Shown here: in pieces, positions 32,137-51,399 of the stretch
How positions within the stretch are numbered: the first letter of the stretch is position 1
Layout: each line of letters opens with the position of its first letter
DNA from: Haliangium sp050303215
Lineage (GTDB): Bacteria; Myxococcota_A; Polyangia; Haliangiales; Haliangiaceae
DNA length: 64,000 bases
Reading direction: 5' to 3'
Assembly: GCF_050303215.1 (NCBI RefSeq)
Contig: NZ_JBNLBH010000020.1
Location: 1-64,000 of the forward strand
Made by a program: the position numbers and the translations under genes
The notes under the pieces: model-generated
Databases searched by the model: none
What the model saw: only the letters and a program-made list of their open reading frames with translations
What the model was told of the DNA's origin: nothing

Positions 32137-33415
32137 GGCCGTGGCCCGATTCGGACACTCGTCCGCCTGCGCTCACCCGCCCGGGGCAACGGCCGCCGCG
32201 CTGGCGCTGACCGCCGTGGTGGCCTTGGCCGCCGGCTGCCGTGAGCCCGACCGCGAGCGAGAGCGCGAGCGCACGAGCGCGACTGTGTCGATCGACAGCC
32301 TCGAGCTGGCCACCTGGAACCTGGCCTGGCTGCACGAGCGCAGCGGCCACGGCACGGTCAAGCGTGACGACGCCGACTACGCCCGGCTCGCCGCCTACGC
32401 CGCCCGCCTCGACGCCGACGTGATCGCGCTGCAGGAGGTGGCGAGCGAGGCCGCAGCCCGGCGCGTGTTCGACCCCGCGCTCTACGAGCTCGCCGTGTCC
32501 GCCCAGGGCGGGGCCCAGCGCACCGGCTTCGCCTACCGCCGGGGGCTGCCCGTCACCCGCCACCCCGACTACGACGCCCTCGACGTGGGCAGCCTCCGCG
32601 CCGGCACCGACATCACCGTGCACCTGGGCCGGCGCCGCCTGCGTCTGCTGGCCGTGCACCTCAAGTCTGGGTGCTGGGCCCACGCGCTGGGCCGCGGCCC
32701 GGCGTCGTGCAAGAAGCTGGCCCGCCAGGTCCCGCCCCTGGAGGCGTGGATCGACGACCGCGTGCGCGAAGGGGTCGCCTTCGCTGTGCTCGGCGACTTC
32801 AACCGCCGCCTCGATCTCGACGAGGCCATGTGGCGCGATCTCGACGACGGCGAGCCGACCGGCGCCGACCTCACCCTGATCACGGCCGGCCGGCGCTCGC
32901 GCTGCTGGGGCGGCCAGTACCCCGAGTACATCGACCACATCGTGCTCGACGCCCGCGCCGCGACCTGGCTGGTGCCGACGTCGTTCGAGCAGCTCGTGTA
33001 CGACGAGACCGACGAACGGTCCCGCGACCGGCTGTCCGATCACTGCCCGATCTCGATCCGCTTGCAGCCCGGCGGCGAGCTCGCCGCACAGGTCGAGCCG
33101 GGCGCCGGGGCCGACCCGAGCGCCGACCCGAGCGGAGCAGGCCCGAGCGCCAGCAAAACCGACAACGTCGCCAAGGGGATCGAGCTCGACCAGGTACCGC
33201 CCGGCGACCGCAGCACGGCAGCCGAGCCCGCGCCACCCCCGCGCGGCGGACCCATCAAGGGCAACGTATCCTCCGATGGGCGCAAGCTGTACCACCTGCC
33301 CTCGTGTCCGAGTTACGCCCGTGTGCGCATCGACCCCGACAAGGGTGAACGAAGCTTCGCCACCGAGGCCGAAGCCCGTGCCGCCGGCTTCCGCAAGGCC
33401 CGCAACTGCCCGTAA
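32129..33415 (+). CDS. EEP-family nuclease-like lipoprotein with Ada-like C-terminus
   Basis: A 428-residue protein with lipobox LAAGC near residue 36, so probably envelope-anchored. The EEP catalytic domain (~60-310) contains LATWNLAWL, IALQEVASE, LLAVHLKSGC, AVLGDFNRR and LSDHCPIS. An acidic/Pro-rich linker leads to a C-terminal ~45-residue module (KLYHLPSCPSYARV ... RKARNCP) with paired cysteines, resembling the Ada-type metal-binding or 'sunset' domain fused to other extracellular nucleases. It may act on extracellular DNA/RNA. GTG at 32129 overlaps the preceding stop. Confidence 0.8.
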
Positions 33416-33701
33416 CCAGCGGCCACACCACCCCGCCGGCTACTGCATCCGCCACTCCCGCGCCCGCCCGCGTTGCGTTCGACAACGTGATGGAACGGCC
33501 GAGCCAATACCGGGCCATCACCGCCGATGGCGGCCACGTGCCGCGTTCCCAAACTGCGACACGCGCGCTCGTGAGCGTCCCCACGGCTCTGACGCAGCGC
33601 GCAATGACGGCACGGGCCGTGCACTTCATCGCTGCGTCCGCGCGGCGGCCGCGACCTGCGCGCCACCGTATCGGACTCACCTCACACAGGAGGCAAACTC
33701 A

Positions 33702-33857
33702 ATGAACGAAACCACCATCGCGAGTCTCTCGGTGTCCCTGGGCCAGACCATGTCCATGGCCGACAACCGCCCGCGTCGCTCCGACCCACGCGCGTCGATC
33801 GATCCCGGCGCATGGCTGGTCCAGTCGCTGCGCCGCTTCGCCGACCGGTTTTGGTAG
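33702..33857 (+). CDS. 51-residue small protein with strong ribosome binding site
   Basis: ATG at 33702 is preceded by a perfect AGGAGG (33688-33693) with 8-base spacing, the best ribosome binding site in this part of the window. The product is 51 residues: polar N-terminus (NETTIASLSVSLGQT), a basic middle (NRPRRSDPR) and a C-terminal amphipathic helix ending SLRRFADRFW. There is no signal peptide or Cys. It lies 286 bp after the nuclease lipoprotein and 215 bp before the giant kinase fusion. No family was recognised. Confidence 0.6.
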   Translation: MNETTIASLSVSLGQTMSMADNRPRRSDPRASIDPGAWLVQSLRRFADRFW

Positions 33858-33911
33858 CGCGCTCGGCGCAGTCGGCGAGGGCGCCACGCGCGTGTGACCA
33901 CCCGCAAGTGA

Positions 33912-33951
33912 ACGTGTCCCAATCCGCTTGGACGTGCCACGGGACACGTCC
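33912..33951. promoter_or_regulatory. Two overlapping inverted repeats before the kinase fusion
   Basis: ACGTGTCCC (33912-33920) pairs perfectly with GGGACACGT (33941-33949) across 20 bp. GGACGTG (33930-33936) pairs with CACGTCC (33945-33951) across 8 bp. The two right arms overlap, so the structures exclude each other. This could be a dimeric-regulator operator or an RNA switch in the leader; the role is unknown. Confidence 0.45.
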
Positions 33952-34072
33952 AGCACCGGCGTCGGCGCCGGCGCCGATCCATGCTCCCGTCGAGAACGCA
34001 GATATTTCACGACATTCGAGCTGAACCGAACGCGGCCCCGGGGCTGGCCTTGCGCTTGCACGATCGGGCCGG

Positions 34073-37453
<3,381 letters not shown>

Positions 37454-37455
37454 GC

Positions 37456-38337
<882 letters not shown>

Positions 38338-38581
38338 GGCCCGACCATGGCCGCAGCGCCCGGTCGCCGTCAAGCGCCGGCCGCGCCGCGATGACGGTGC
38401 GCGGCCGAGCGGGCCGTCCCAAGCTGCGATGTCTCAGCGCTCACGCGAGGCTGGCCACGGCGGCGACGAGCGCGGCCCATGAACCCCATCCGCGCAAGCG
38501 TTGCCGAGCCCGCGGCCGCGTGCGCAGCCGATGCCGGCCCGAGCGTTCGCTTGGGCGGGCATGCCGGACACGGCGTCGAGA

Positions 38582-39046
38582 TCAGCTCGGGTAGGTGCCG
38601 ATCACCTTCTTGCCCCAGGCGTGCACCCGATGGGGCCAGGCCGGGTGATCGAGGAACATCAGCGGGCACTGGCCAGGCACCACCGCGATGTCGTGGGCCT
38701 CGCACAGGACCACGGCCTCGTCCGAGAACGAGCCGATGCCGGCCCCGCGGTGCAGCCAGACCCGGGTAATACCGGCCTCGATGCAGTCGCGGATGACGCG
38801 CATGGCCCCGTCGGCCGGGGTCATGATGAACGCGGCGTCGACCGGCTCGGGGATGTCCTGAACCCGCGCGTGGCAGGTCTTCCCGCCGATCTCGTGGGCG
38901 TGGTGGTTCACGGGCACGACGTCGTAGCCGCGCTCCATGAACTCCTTGGCCACCGCTCGGCTGAAGTCCTTGGGGTTGGTGGACAGGCCGACGAAGGCGA
39001 TTCGCTTGCAGGCGAGGAAGTCACTGATGGTCTCGTGCGTGGTCAT
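38582..39046 (-). CDS. CoA-binding domain protein (YccU family)
   Basis: A 154-residue single-domain protein of the CoA_binding_2/YccU family: KRIAFVGLSTNPKDFSRAVAKEF forms the Rossmann-like nucleotide loop, and VNHHAHEIGG, MTPADGAM, VWLHRGAGIGSFSDEA and GQCPLMFL follow in the usual order. Length fits the family. Proteins of this type bind CoA or related nucleotides; the physiological role is unresolved. ATG at 39046 has GGAGGC at good spacing. It diverges from a PQQ-like propeller gene. Confidence 0.88.
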   Translation of the reverse strand: MTTHETISDFLACKRIAFVGLSTNPKDFSRAVAKEFMERGYDVVPVNHHAHEIGGKTCHARVQDIPEPVDAAFIMTPADGAMRVIRDCIEAGITRVWLHRGAGIGSFSDEAVVLCEAHDIAVVPGQCPLMFLDHPAWPHRVHAWGKKVIGTYPS

Positions 39047-39209
39047 GGTTGCCTCCGTGAGGTGCGCTCGAAGCGCTGGTGAGGCGGCCGATCGTCGCGC
39101 CGCCGCGGTAGAGTCATGCATAGGGCGCGCCAACGGGTCGTCGCCGCCGCGACCCAACACCGCACCGCGCGGCTCGCTCCGTGCTCGCGACGACCGCGAC
39201 GAGCGCGTT

Positions 39210-40292
39210 ATGCTGGCCGCGATGCGCCACACGCCCTTGCCCTTGCCACAGATCTGGTCCGTCGATCTGCCCTGGTTCTTCATGGCCATCTTCCCGCCCA
39301 TCGCCCGTGGGGATCGGGTGGTGGCCCGGTGCGGGGCCAAGCTGGTATGCGTGCGCGCGGACGATGGCCACATCGAGTGGACCGCCGAGGTCGATCCCGA
39401 CCGCGGAATGGGCGCCTACTTCCTGACCCACGAGGGCGACTGGCTCACCGATCGAGCCCGCCTGCCGCCGCGCTGCCTGGGCACGCTGCTGTGCCTCGAC
39501 GAGCGCGGGGCCGAGCGCTGGCAGCGCGACCTCGACACCATGATCGCGCTCGCCGGCGCGAGCGTGCGCGGGGACCGACTGGGCGTGCTGAGCCTGGATG
39601 AGACCGGGCAGGCGCCCACGATGCTGTACCGGGTCGCCCTGGCCGACGGCGCGCTCGACTCGACGGTGACCCTGACCTGGCCGGCCGACGCGCTGATGCC
39701 CACGGACGAGGGCTGGCTGGTCCGCAGCCACCGCACCGGCGCGGGCACGCCGGGGCTGTACCGGATGGACCCGGACGGAGTCGTGGTCGCCGAGCCCGTG
39801 ATCGCCGAGCCCGTGATCGAGTTGGCCCGGGCCGGCGCCGTTACCGCCGAGGCGACGCTCATGGCCGTGGTCCGCGTCGACGACGCGCACGAGCTGCGGG
39901 TCCTGGACGCGCGTTCCCTGGCGCCGAAGTGGTCGTGCCCGCTGGGATCGGCGGCGGCGGCGCTGGATGCGGACACCGGCGACACCGTGTTCCACATCGA
40001 CGGCGAGGATGGCGGCAGCGCGGTGGTGGCGCGCGACGCCGGTACCGGGGCGACGCGGTGGCGCAGCCCGGCGATCCAGGTCCCGCCCAAGCACGTGTCC
40101 AGCATCGCGGCCTGCGGTCCGGTGCTCATCTGCAACCACCGCCAGGGCCAGGTGCTGCTGGCGAGCTCGGACGGCCGCGTCATCGGCGAGGCCGTGGGCT
40201 CGTACGGGCCGGCGCTGCGGACCGGCGATCGCCTCTATCTGAGTCGCCCGGGCGCGCTGGTGTGCATATCCGTGGCCGAGTTGGCCGGCTGA
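39210..40292 (+). CDS. PQQ-like beta-propeller protein
   Basis: A 360-residue protein made of repeated ~45-residue blades with the PQQ/WD-like pattern (GDRVVARCGAKLVCVRADDGHIEWTAE; ARDAGTGATRWRS; LYLSRPGALVCISV). There is no signal peptide, so it is probably cytoplasmic, unlike most PQQ enzymes, and it lacks dehydrogenase motifs. A 15-bp direct duplication encodes AEPVIAEPVI near residue 195. The start may be 39210 or ATG at 39222. It converges on the CBS-domain gene (18-bp gap). Confidence 0.7.
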   Translation: MLAAMRHTPLPLPQIWSVDLPWFFMAIFPPIARGDRVVARCGAKLVCVRADDGHIEWTAEVDPDRGMGAYFLTHEGDWLTDRARLPPRCLGTLLCLDERGAERWQRDLDTMIALAGASVRGDRLGVLSLDETGQAPTMLYRVALADGALDSTVTLTWPADALMPTDEGWLVRSHRTGAGTPGLYRMDPDGVVVAEPVIAEPVIELARAGAVTAEATLMAVVRVDDAHELRVLDARSLAPKWSCPLGSAAAALDADTGDTVFHIDGEDGGSAVVARDAGTGATRWRSPAIQVPPKHVSSIAACGPVLICNHRQGQVLLASSDGRVIGEAVGSYGPALRTGDRLYLSRPGALVCISVAELAG

Positions 40293-40310
40293 GCGCAGGC
40301 GCCGAGGAGG

Positions 40311-41093
40311 TCAGTCGCTGGCGGCCTTGGCAAAGTCGAGGCCGCTGAGGATGCCGACCATGTCGCGGTTCTTGCACGCGATGATGCGGCGCACGCGCAT
40401 GGCGGCGGCCTGGGCCGCGGCGCGGTGCATGCGGGTGTCCTCGGGCATACACACGATGGCCGCGTCCATGGCCTCCTCGGTCGGGGTGTCGCGGGCCAGG
40501 TCGCGCGCGGCCAGGGCCTGACGCTGGGTGAACACCCCCACCGGCCAGTCGTCCTCGACCACCACCACGCCGCTCACACGCGCCTTCTCCAGCCGCTCGG
40601 TGGCCATCCACACCGGCTCAGTGGAGCGGATGGTGAAGATGGGCTTGGACATGAACTCGCTGATGGGGTTGTTCATGCGCTTGTCTTCGATCGCGCGCAT
40701 CACGTCCTTGGTGCTGAGCACGCCGACCGGCCTGGGTCCGTCCGCGACGATGACCCGGTGGATGTTGCGCCGAGCCATCAGCCGACCGGCCGCGGCCACG
40801 GTGTCCTCGGCCGTGACCGTGACGACGTCGCGGGTCATGACCTCGGACACCGGCTGCGCGGGCAAGGTGAGCAGGGCCGCACCCCGCCGCATCCCGGCCT
40901 GCCAGCGGCCCACGCGGAGCAGATCCGAGCGCGAGATCACGCCTACCAGAGCGTTTTCGGGATCGGTCACGGCCAGGCTGGAGATGGCCAGGGCCTTGAG
41001 GCGGGCGCGGGCGTCCTCGAGGGTGGCGTCGGGCGAGATGGTCTCGACCGGGGCGCTCATGAACAAGCTCACGGGCATGGCGAAGTTGGGCAC
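40311..41093 (-). CDS. Protein with four CBS domains
   Basis: A 260-residue protein consisting of two Bateman modules: CBS1/2 (~1-125) with LAVTDPENALVGVISRSDLLR and HRVIVADGPRPVGVLSTKDV, CBS3/4 (~130-260) with GVVVVEDDWPVGVFTQRQAL and MVGILSGLDFAK. No attached enzyme. Such proteins sense adenosyl nucleotides and regulate partners. GTG at 41093 is preferred over ATG at 41078 because AAGGAG lies five bases upstream of it. It is 92 bp downstream of clpA on the same strand and may share its transcript. Confidence 0.85.
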   Translation of the reverse strand: MPNFAMPVSLFMSAPVETISPDATLEDARARLKALAISSLAVTDPENALVGVISRSDLLRVGRWQAGMRRGAALLTLPAQPVSEVMTRDVVTVTAEDTVAAAGRLMARRNIHRVIVADGPRPVGVLSTKDVMRAIEDKRMNNPISEFMSKPIFTIRSTEPVWMATERLEKARVSGVVVVEDDWPVGVFTQRQALAARDLARDTPTEEAMDAAIVCMPEDTRMHRAAAQAAAMRVRRIIACKNRDMVGILSGLDFAKAASD

Positions 41094-41185
41094 GAAGTCT
41101 CCTTGAAGTGACGACCGGAGGCCGCACCCCAGCTCCCGCTGGAGGCCACGGTCCCGGCGCCGCCTGGTGGGAAGGGATGCTGGGC

Positions 41186-43600
<2,415 letters not shown>

Positions 43601-43604
43601 GGCT

Positions 43605-43949
43605 TCACTCGGTCGGCTCCAGGCTGCACTGCAGGGGATACTCGTGCGCCTGGGCCAGGTTCATGGTCTTGGCGACCTTGGTTTCGGCCACCTCATGGGT
43701 GTAGATACCGGCGATCCCAACGCCGTTGTTGTGCACGTGCATCATCACCTGCACGGCCTCGTTCTCAGACTTCTGGAAGACGCTCTGCAGGATCCACACG
43801 ACGAACTCCTTAGTGGTGTAGTCGTCGTTGTGCAAGAGCACCTTGTACATGGGGGGCTTCTTGGTTCGAGTGCGCTCCTTGAGCGCCAGGCCCCGCTCCT
43901 CTTTGCGGCGTGGGCCTCTCTTGCCAGGTTCGTCAGATGACATGCGCAT
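43605..43949 (-). CDS. clpS: ClpS N-end-rule adaptor
   Basis: A 114-residue protein: basic N-terminal extension (KRGPRRKEERG), then the ClpS core MYKVLLHNDDYTTKEFVVWIL with the HNDDYT motif that binds N-degron residues, and MMHVHNNGVGIAGIYTHEVAETK. It delivers N-end-rule substrates to ClpA. It is the first gene of clpS-clpA. Upstream, two copies of GTTCGTGTC (43953-43961, 43976-43984) flank a TATAGT-like -10 on the minus strand, a possible promoter/operator. Confidence 0.94.
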   Translation of the reverse strand: MRMSSDEPGKRGPRRKEERGLALKERTRTKKPPMYKVLLHNDDYTTKEFVVWILQSVFQKSENEAVQVMMHVHNNGVGIAGIYTHEVAETKVAKTMNLAQAHEYPLQCSLEPTE

Positions 43950-44266
43950 GGTGTTCGTGTCGGAGACTATACGGGGTTCGTGTCAGAAGAGCTTGGCCAC
44001 TGACTGTGCCGGTGGCAAGCATCCGAGCCTCGGTCCGACCGGTGTCATCGGCGCTGGACCGGGCTCGGTGTGGCCGCGCTCGCCGAGCAACCCGAGCGGC
44101 GTGGCGGTGGCCACCCGGTGAGGCAGTGAGTACACTCGATCGGAGCCACGACCGTCATGATCGTCTGATTGGTTTCGGCGGCTTTATCGGCTTTGACGCT
44201 GAGCGTCAGGCCAGGCCCCGGGTGCGGACGCTGGACCGGGCTCAGCCGGGACACTACACTGCGCCC
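43950..44266. other. Divergent region between clpS and the M20 peptidase
   Basis: 317 bp without a gene. Near clpS it holds the direct repeat GTTCGTGTC (43953, 43976) around a minus-strand TATAGT (complement at about 43966-43971). The rest is GC-rich with no recognised structure. Confidence 0.45.
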
Positions 44267-45709
<1,443 letters not shown>

Positions 45710-45745
45710 GCTGCCTCGCCGCTCGCGCTCACGGGCTGCTCGATC

Positions 45746-47272
45746 ATGCGCATCGCCGTCATCGGGGCTGGGATCTCGGGCATCACCGCGGCCCGGTCGC
45801 TGATGCAGTGTGGACACGAGGTGGTCGTGTTCGAGCGCCTCTCCGAGCTGGGCGGGGTGTGGACCCGAGCGTACCCAGAGGTGCGGCTCCAGAACCAGGC
45901 CGCGCAGTATCGGCTGAGCGACTTCGACTGGCCGTTCACGCCTGACTCCAACCCCACCGGGGATCAGGTCTCGCGCTATTGGCACGCGGTGGTGGAGCGC
46001 TTCGGCATCGACGTGCGGCTCGCGCATACGATCGTACGCATGGACGAGCATATGGACGAGCACGGCGACGGCTGGCAGCTCGTCTGTGAGCACCCGGGCG
46101 GCCGTGAGGAGTACCGCTTCGACTTCGTGGTGGTCGCCACCGGCCACTTCAGCGAGGGCAAGCGGCGCCTGCGCCTGCCCGGCGAGGAGGGCTTCACCGG
46201 CCAGGTGGTCACCGAGCGCGAGATCGACGACCTCGAGGTGTTGCGCGGTCGCCGGGTCGCCGTGATCGGCTTCGGCAAGAGCGCCGTGGACATGGCCGCC
46301 TTCGCCGCCGAGCGCGGCGCCCAGGTCCACCACGTGTTCCGCGAGGCACGCTGGCTGGTCCCCATCCGCATCTTCGGCGTCCATTACAGCACGCTGCTGT
46401 TCTCGCGCGTAAACACGGCCATGAACCCGTGCTGGGTTCAGCCCACGGCCGGACAGCGCTTCTTGCACCAACGCCTGCGGCCGCTGGTGCGCGGCTTCTG
46501 GCGGATGGTGGGGGGCTCGGTCCGGCTCCAAAACGGTATCCACCCGCTGTGGCGCGATCGCGCGGTGCGAGAGCGACTGCGCGCGCTGCTGCCCCGCGAC
46601 AGCTTCGACTATCAGATCCGCGCCGGCACCGCCCTGGCACCGCCCGCGTACTTCCCGGCCGTGGTCGCGGGCCGGATCATCCCCTACCGCGGTACTCCGG
46701 GCCACTTCGAGGCCGACGCCCTCGTGCTCGACGACGGCCGCCGCATTCCCTGCGACCTGGTGGTGGCCGCGATGGGCAACCGATCGCCGCGCTTCCCCTT
46801 CTTGCCCGATCCCTATCGCGCCCTGCTCGAAGCCGATGACGACGGGGTCCAGCTCTATCGCCACTTGCTCCACCCCCGCGTCCCGCGCCTGGCCTTCGCC
46901 GGCTTCAACCACGGCGCCCTGCACGTGGCCGCGGTCGAGATCGCCATGCTGTGGCTGTCGGCGTACCTGCGCGGCGATCTCCGCCTGCCCCCGGTCGCGC
47001 ACATGGAGCGCTGCATCGAACAGATCAAGGCCTGGAAGCGCGAACACATGCTGTTCGAGCCCGCCCGCGCCTGCACCGTGAACGCGCGCTTCCAGCACTA
47101 CGCCGATGTGATGCTGCGCGAGCTGGGCCTGAACCCGTACCGCAAGCGCGGCCTGCGGGCCGAGCTCTTCGAAGGCTACGGCGCCGCCGACTACGGCGGC
47201 CTCATCGAGGAGTACGAGCAGGCCCGGCGCGCGCGTGCGCGGCCCTTCGAGCCTTTGCCCCTGTGTACGTAG
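45746..47272 (+). CDS. Flavin-containing monooxygenase-like oxidoreductase
   Basis: A 508-residue flavoprotein. FAD-binding GxGxxG is at the N-terminus (RIAVIGAGISGITAARSL), with a second dinucleotide motif for NADPH at ~165 (VAVIGFGKSAVDMAAFAAERG). The motif VVVATGHFSEGKRRLRLPG resembles the FMO/BVMO linker (ATG). It probably oxygenates a soft nucleophile or ketone; the substrate is unknown. It lies 36 bp after the M20 peptidase, so co-transcription is likely, and converges on the propeller gene with a 10-bp gap. Confidence 0.87.
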   Translation: MRIAVIGAGISGITAARSLMQCGHEVVVFERLSELGGVWTRAYPEVRLQNQAAQYRLSDFDWPFTPDSNPTGDQVSRYWHAVVERFGIDVRLAHTIVRMDEHMDEHGDGWQLVCEHPGGREEYRFDFVVVATGHFSEGKRRLRLPGEEGFTGQVVTEREIDDLEVLRGRRVAVIGFGKSAVDMAAFAAERGAQVHHVFREARWLVPIRIFGVHYSTLLFSRVNTAMNPCWVQPTAGQRFLHQRLRPLVRGFWRMVGGSVRLQNGIHPLWRDRAVRERLRALLPRDSFDYQIRAGTALAPPAYFPAVVAGRIIPYRGTPGHFEADALVLDDGRRIPCDLVVAAMGNRSPRFPFLPDPYRALLEADDDGVQLYRHLLHPRVPRLAFAGFNHGALHVAAVEIAMLWLSAYLRGDLRLPPVAHMERCIEQIKAWKREHMLFEPARACTVNARFQHYADVMLRELGLNPYRKRGLRAELFEGYGAADYGGLIEEYEQARRARARPFEPLPLCT

Positions 47273-47282
47273 CAGGCGACGG

Positions 47283-48770
47283 CTACAGCGCGCCCGTCGT
47301 GGCCGCGACCACCTCGCCGACCCCGCGCCCCTCGCGCAGGCGGACCAGGCCGCCCTCGGTCGCCAGCCACGTGCGCTCGCCGAAGCGGGCCAGCGCGTGC
47401 ACGCAGGGGTGAGGCAGCGCGCGCACCACCGCCGTGACCGCTCCGGCCTCGACCCGGGCCGCCCCCTGCTGGGTCCCGACCCACAGCCCGCCGTCCATCA
47501 CCCGGGCGCGCAACAGCCAGTGATCGGGCAGGCCCGTGATGGCCCGGGCCTGGCCGACCCGCGGCCGACCCTCGGCGTCGAGCGGCACGGCCACCAGGCC
47601 GTGGCGGAAGCTGGCCGCGTAGAGCACGCCATCGGCCCCCACGGCCACATCCATGACCCAGCTCGTGGGCATCCCGCCCGCACGGTCGAAGACCTCGAAG
47701 GCGCCGTCCGCGAAGCGGATCACGCCCCGATCCTCGGACGCCATCCACACCGCCCCGGCGCCCGCGCTCACCTTCTGCACCGCGCGCGACCCGCCCGGCA
47801 GCCAGTACTGGCGCCGGCGCAGGCGCAGGCCCTGAGCGTCGCGTCGCGCCAGCGGGATCTGCCACAGCGTGGCCGGCGTGGTGGCATAGAGCATGTCGCC
47901 AGCCACGGCCAGACCGTTGACGCCGCGAGCGCTCACGAAGTCCACCTTGGAAAACTCCCGGCCGTCGCGCGAGTGATACAGGCCGCTGTTGGCGGCCACG
48001 TAGAGCCCGGCGGGCGTGGCGACGAGGTCATTGATCATGCGGAACGGGGTAGCCAGGCGACGGAAGCCGGCGCCGTCGCTGACACATAGGCCCTCGTCGA
48101 AGCTACCCAGGTACAGGCGTCCGCTGAAGTCGGCCATGGCCATGATGTGATTCGAGCACACCTGGCCCTGGGGCGTGAGCCGGCGCCGGGTCTCGGACTG
48201 CTCTGCGGGCCCGGCCCGGCCCACCAGCCACAGCCCGGCCCCGGCGGTGCCCACCAGATCGGCGCCCACGATGGGTTCGCGAGCGGTGACCCGGGCATCC
48301 TCGAAGCGGGAGCCCACGGCCGGGACCGGAGCCGCCACCACCGGCGCGGACGCGCACCGAAACCGGCCCTGGTCGAGCCGACAGCGGTGCGAACGGGTCC
48401 GCACCTCGACCTGCCCGGCCTCCGCCTGGACCTCGTAGACGTGGATCTCGGCCAACCCGTCGGCGTTGGTGTACAGCCGCGACCGGACCCCCGACGGCAG
48501 CTCGTAGACCTCGAGTCCGCCCCGGGTCGCCACCCAGGCCACCCCCGCGTCCACGGCGATGTCCTCGACGTAGCCGGTGTTGGTGACGATATCGTCCACG
48601 GCGACGAGCTCGTCCCCGGTGGGCGCAGCGCTGGGCTCGGCCTGGGCGCGCCCCAGCCCAGGTACGGGCGCGAGGCCGCCCGGCCCCAGCAGCGAGTCCA
48701 CCACCGCGGGCGTAATCCCCGAACACAGCAGGAACATCCATAAGGAACAAGCAAAGGGTCCACGACGCAT
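47283..48770 (-). CDS. Secreted beta-propeller protein
   Basis: A 495-residue protein with an N-terminal signal (FACSLWMFLLCSGIT). Many propeller blades are recognisable by repeats such as VEDIAVDAGVAWVATRGGLEVYEL, NDLVATPAGLYVAANSGLYHS, WVMDVAVGADGVLYAASFRHGLVAV and GGLWVGTQQGAARVE. These resemble the ligand-binding propeller of hybrid two-component sensors, but no kinase follows, so it may be a stand-alone periplasmic receptor. ATG at 48770 has GGAG at six-base spacing. It lies 98 bp downstream of the vWA gene. Confidence 0.78.
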   Translation of the reverse strand: MRRGPFACSLWMFLLCSGITPAVVDSLLGPGGLAPVPGLGRAQAEPSAAPTGDELVAVDDIVTNTGYVEDIAVDAGVAWVATRGGLEVYELPSGVRSRLYTNADGLAEIHVYEVQAEAGQVEVRTRSHRCRLDQGRFRCASAPVVAAPVPAVGSRFEDARVTAREPIVGADLVGTAGAGLWLVGRAGPAEQSETRRRLTPQGQVCSNHIMAMADFSGRLYLGSFDEGLCVSDGAGFRRLATPFRMINDLVATPAGLYVAANSGLYHSRDGREFSKVDFVSARGVNGLAVAGDMLYATTPATLWQIPLARRDAQGLRLRRRQYWLPGGSRAVQKVSAGAGAVWMASEDRGVIRFADGAFEVFDRAGGMPTSWVMDVAVGADGVLYAASFRHGLVAVPLDAEGRPRVGQARAITGLPDHWLLRARVMDGGLWVGTQQGAARVEAGAVTAVVRALPHPCVHALARFGERTWLATEGGLVRLREGRGVGEVVAATTGAL

Positions 48771-48868
48771 GGCGGTCTCCTGTATCATCATCGGTGGTCG
48801 GATTCGGTGGTCGGATTCGGTTGGTGAGTTGGCTGCTTCGGACAGTCGGACTTGGCAGGCCGGGCTGC

Positions 48869-51241
<2,373 letters not shown>

Positions 51242-51399
51242 GGCGAACCTCCTTGCCCGCTGTTTACGCAAGCGCCGCGCCAAGTGCAGACTCCCTGTGA
51301 TCTCGAGAAGTTACATGCCACTGATGGAGGCGTGTGGCAGCCGGCACACGGCCGTTGTGTCGGCCCGCACGGCCACGGATGAGGCCGTGACCGTCCCGG

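Noticed and set aside
43910..44266. N-terminal extension of the M20 peptidase
   Set aside because: The extra residues do not match the family, and the frame overlaps the clpS start and the divergent promoter.
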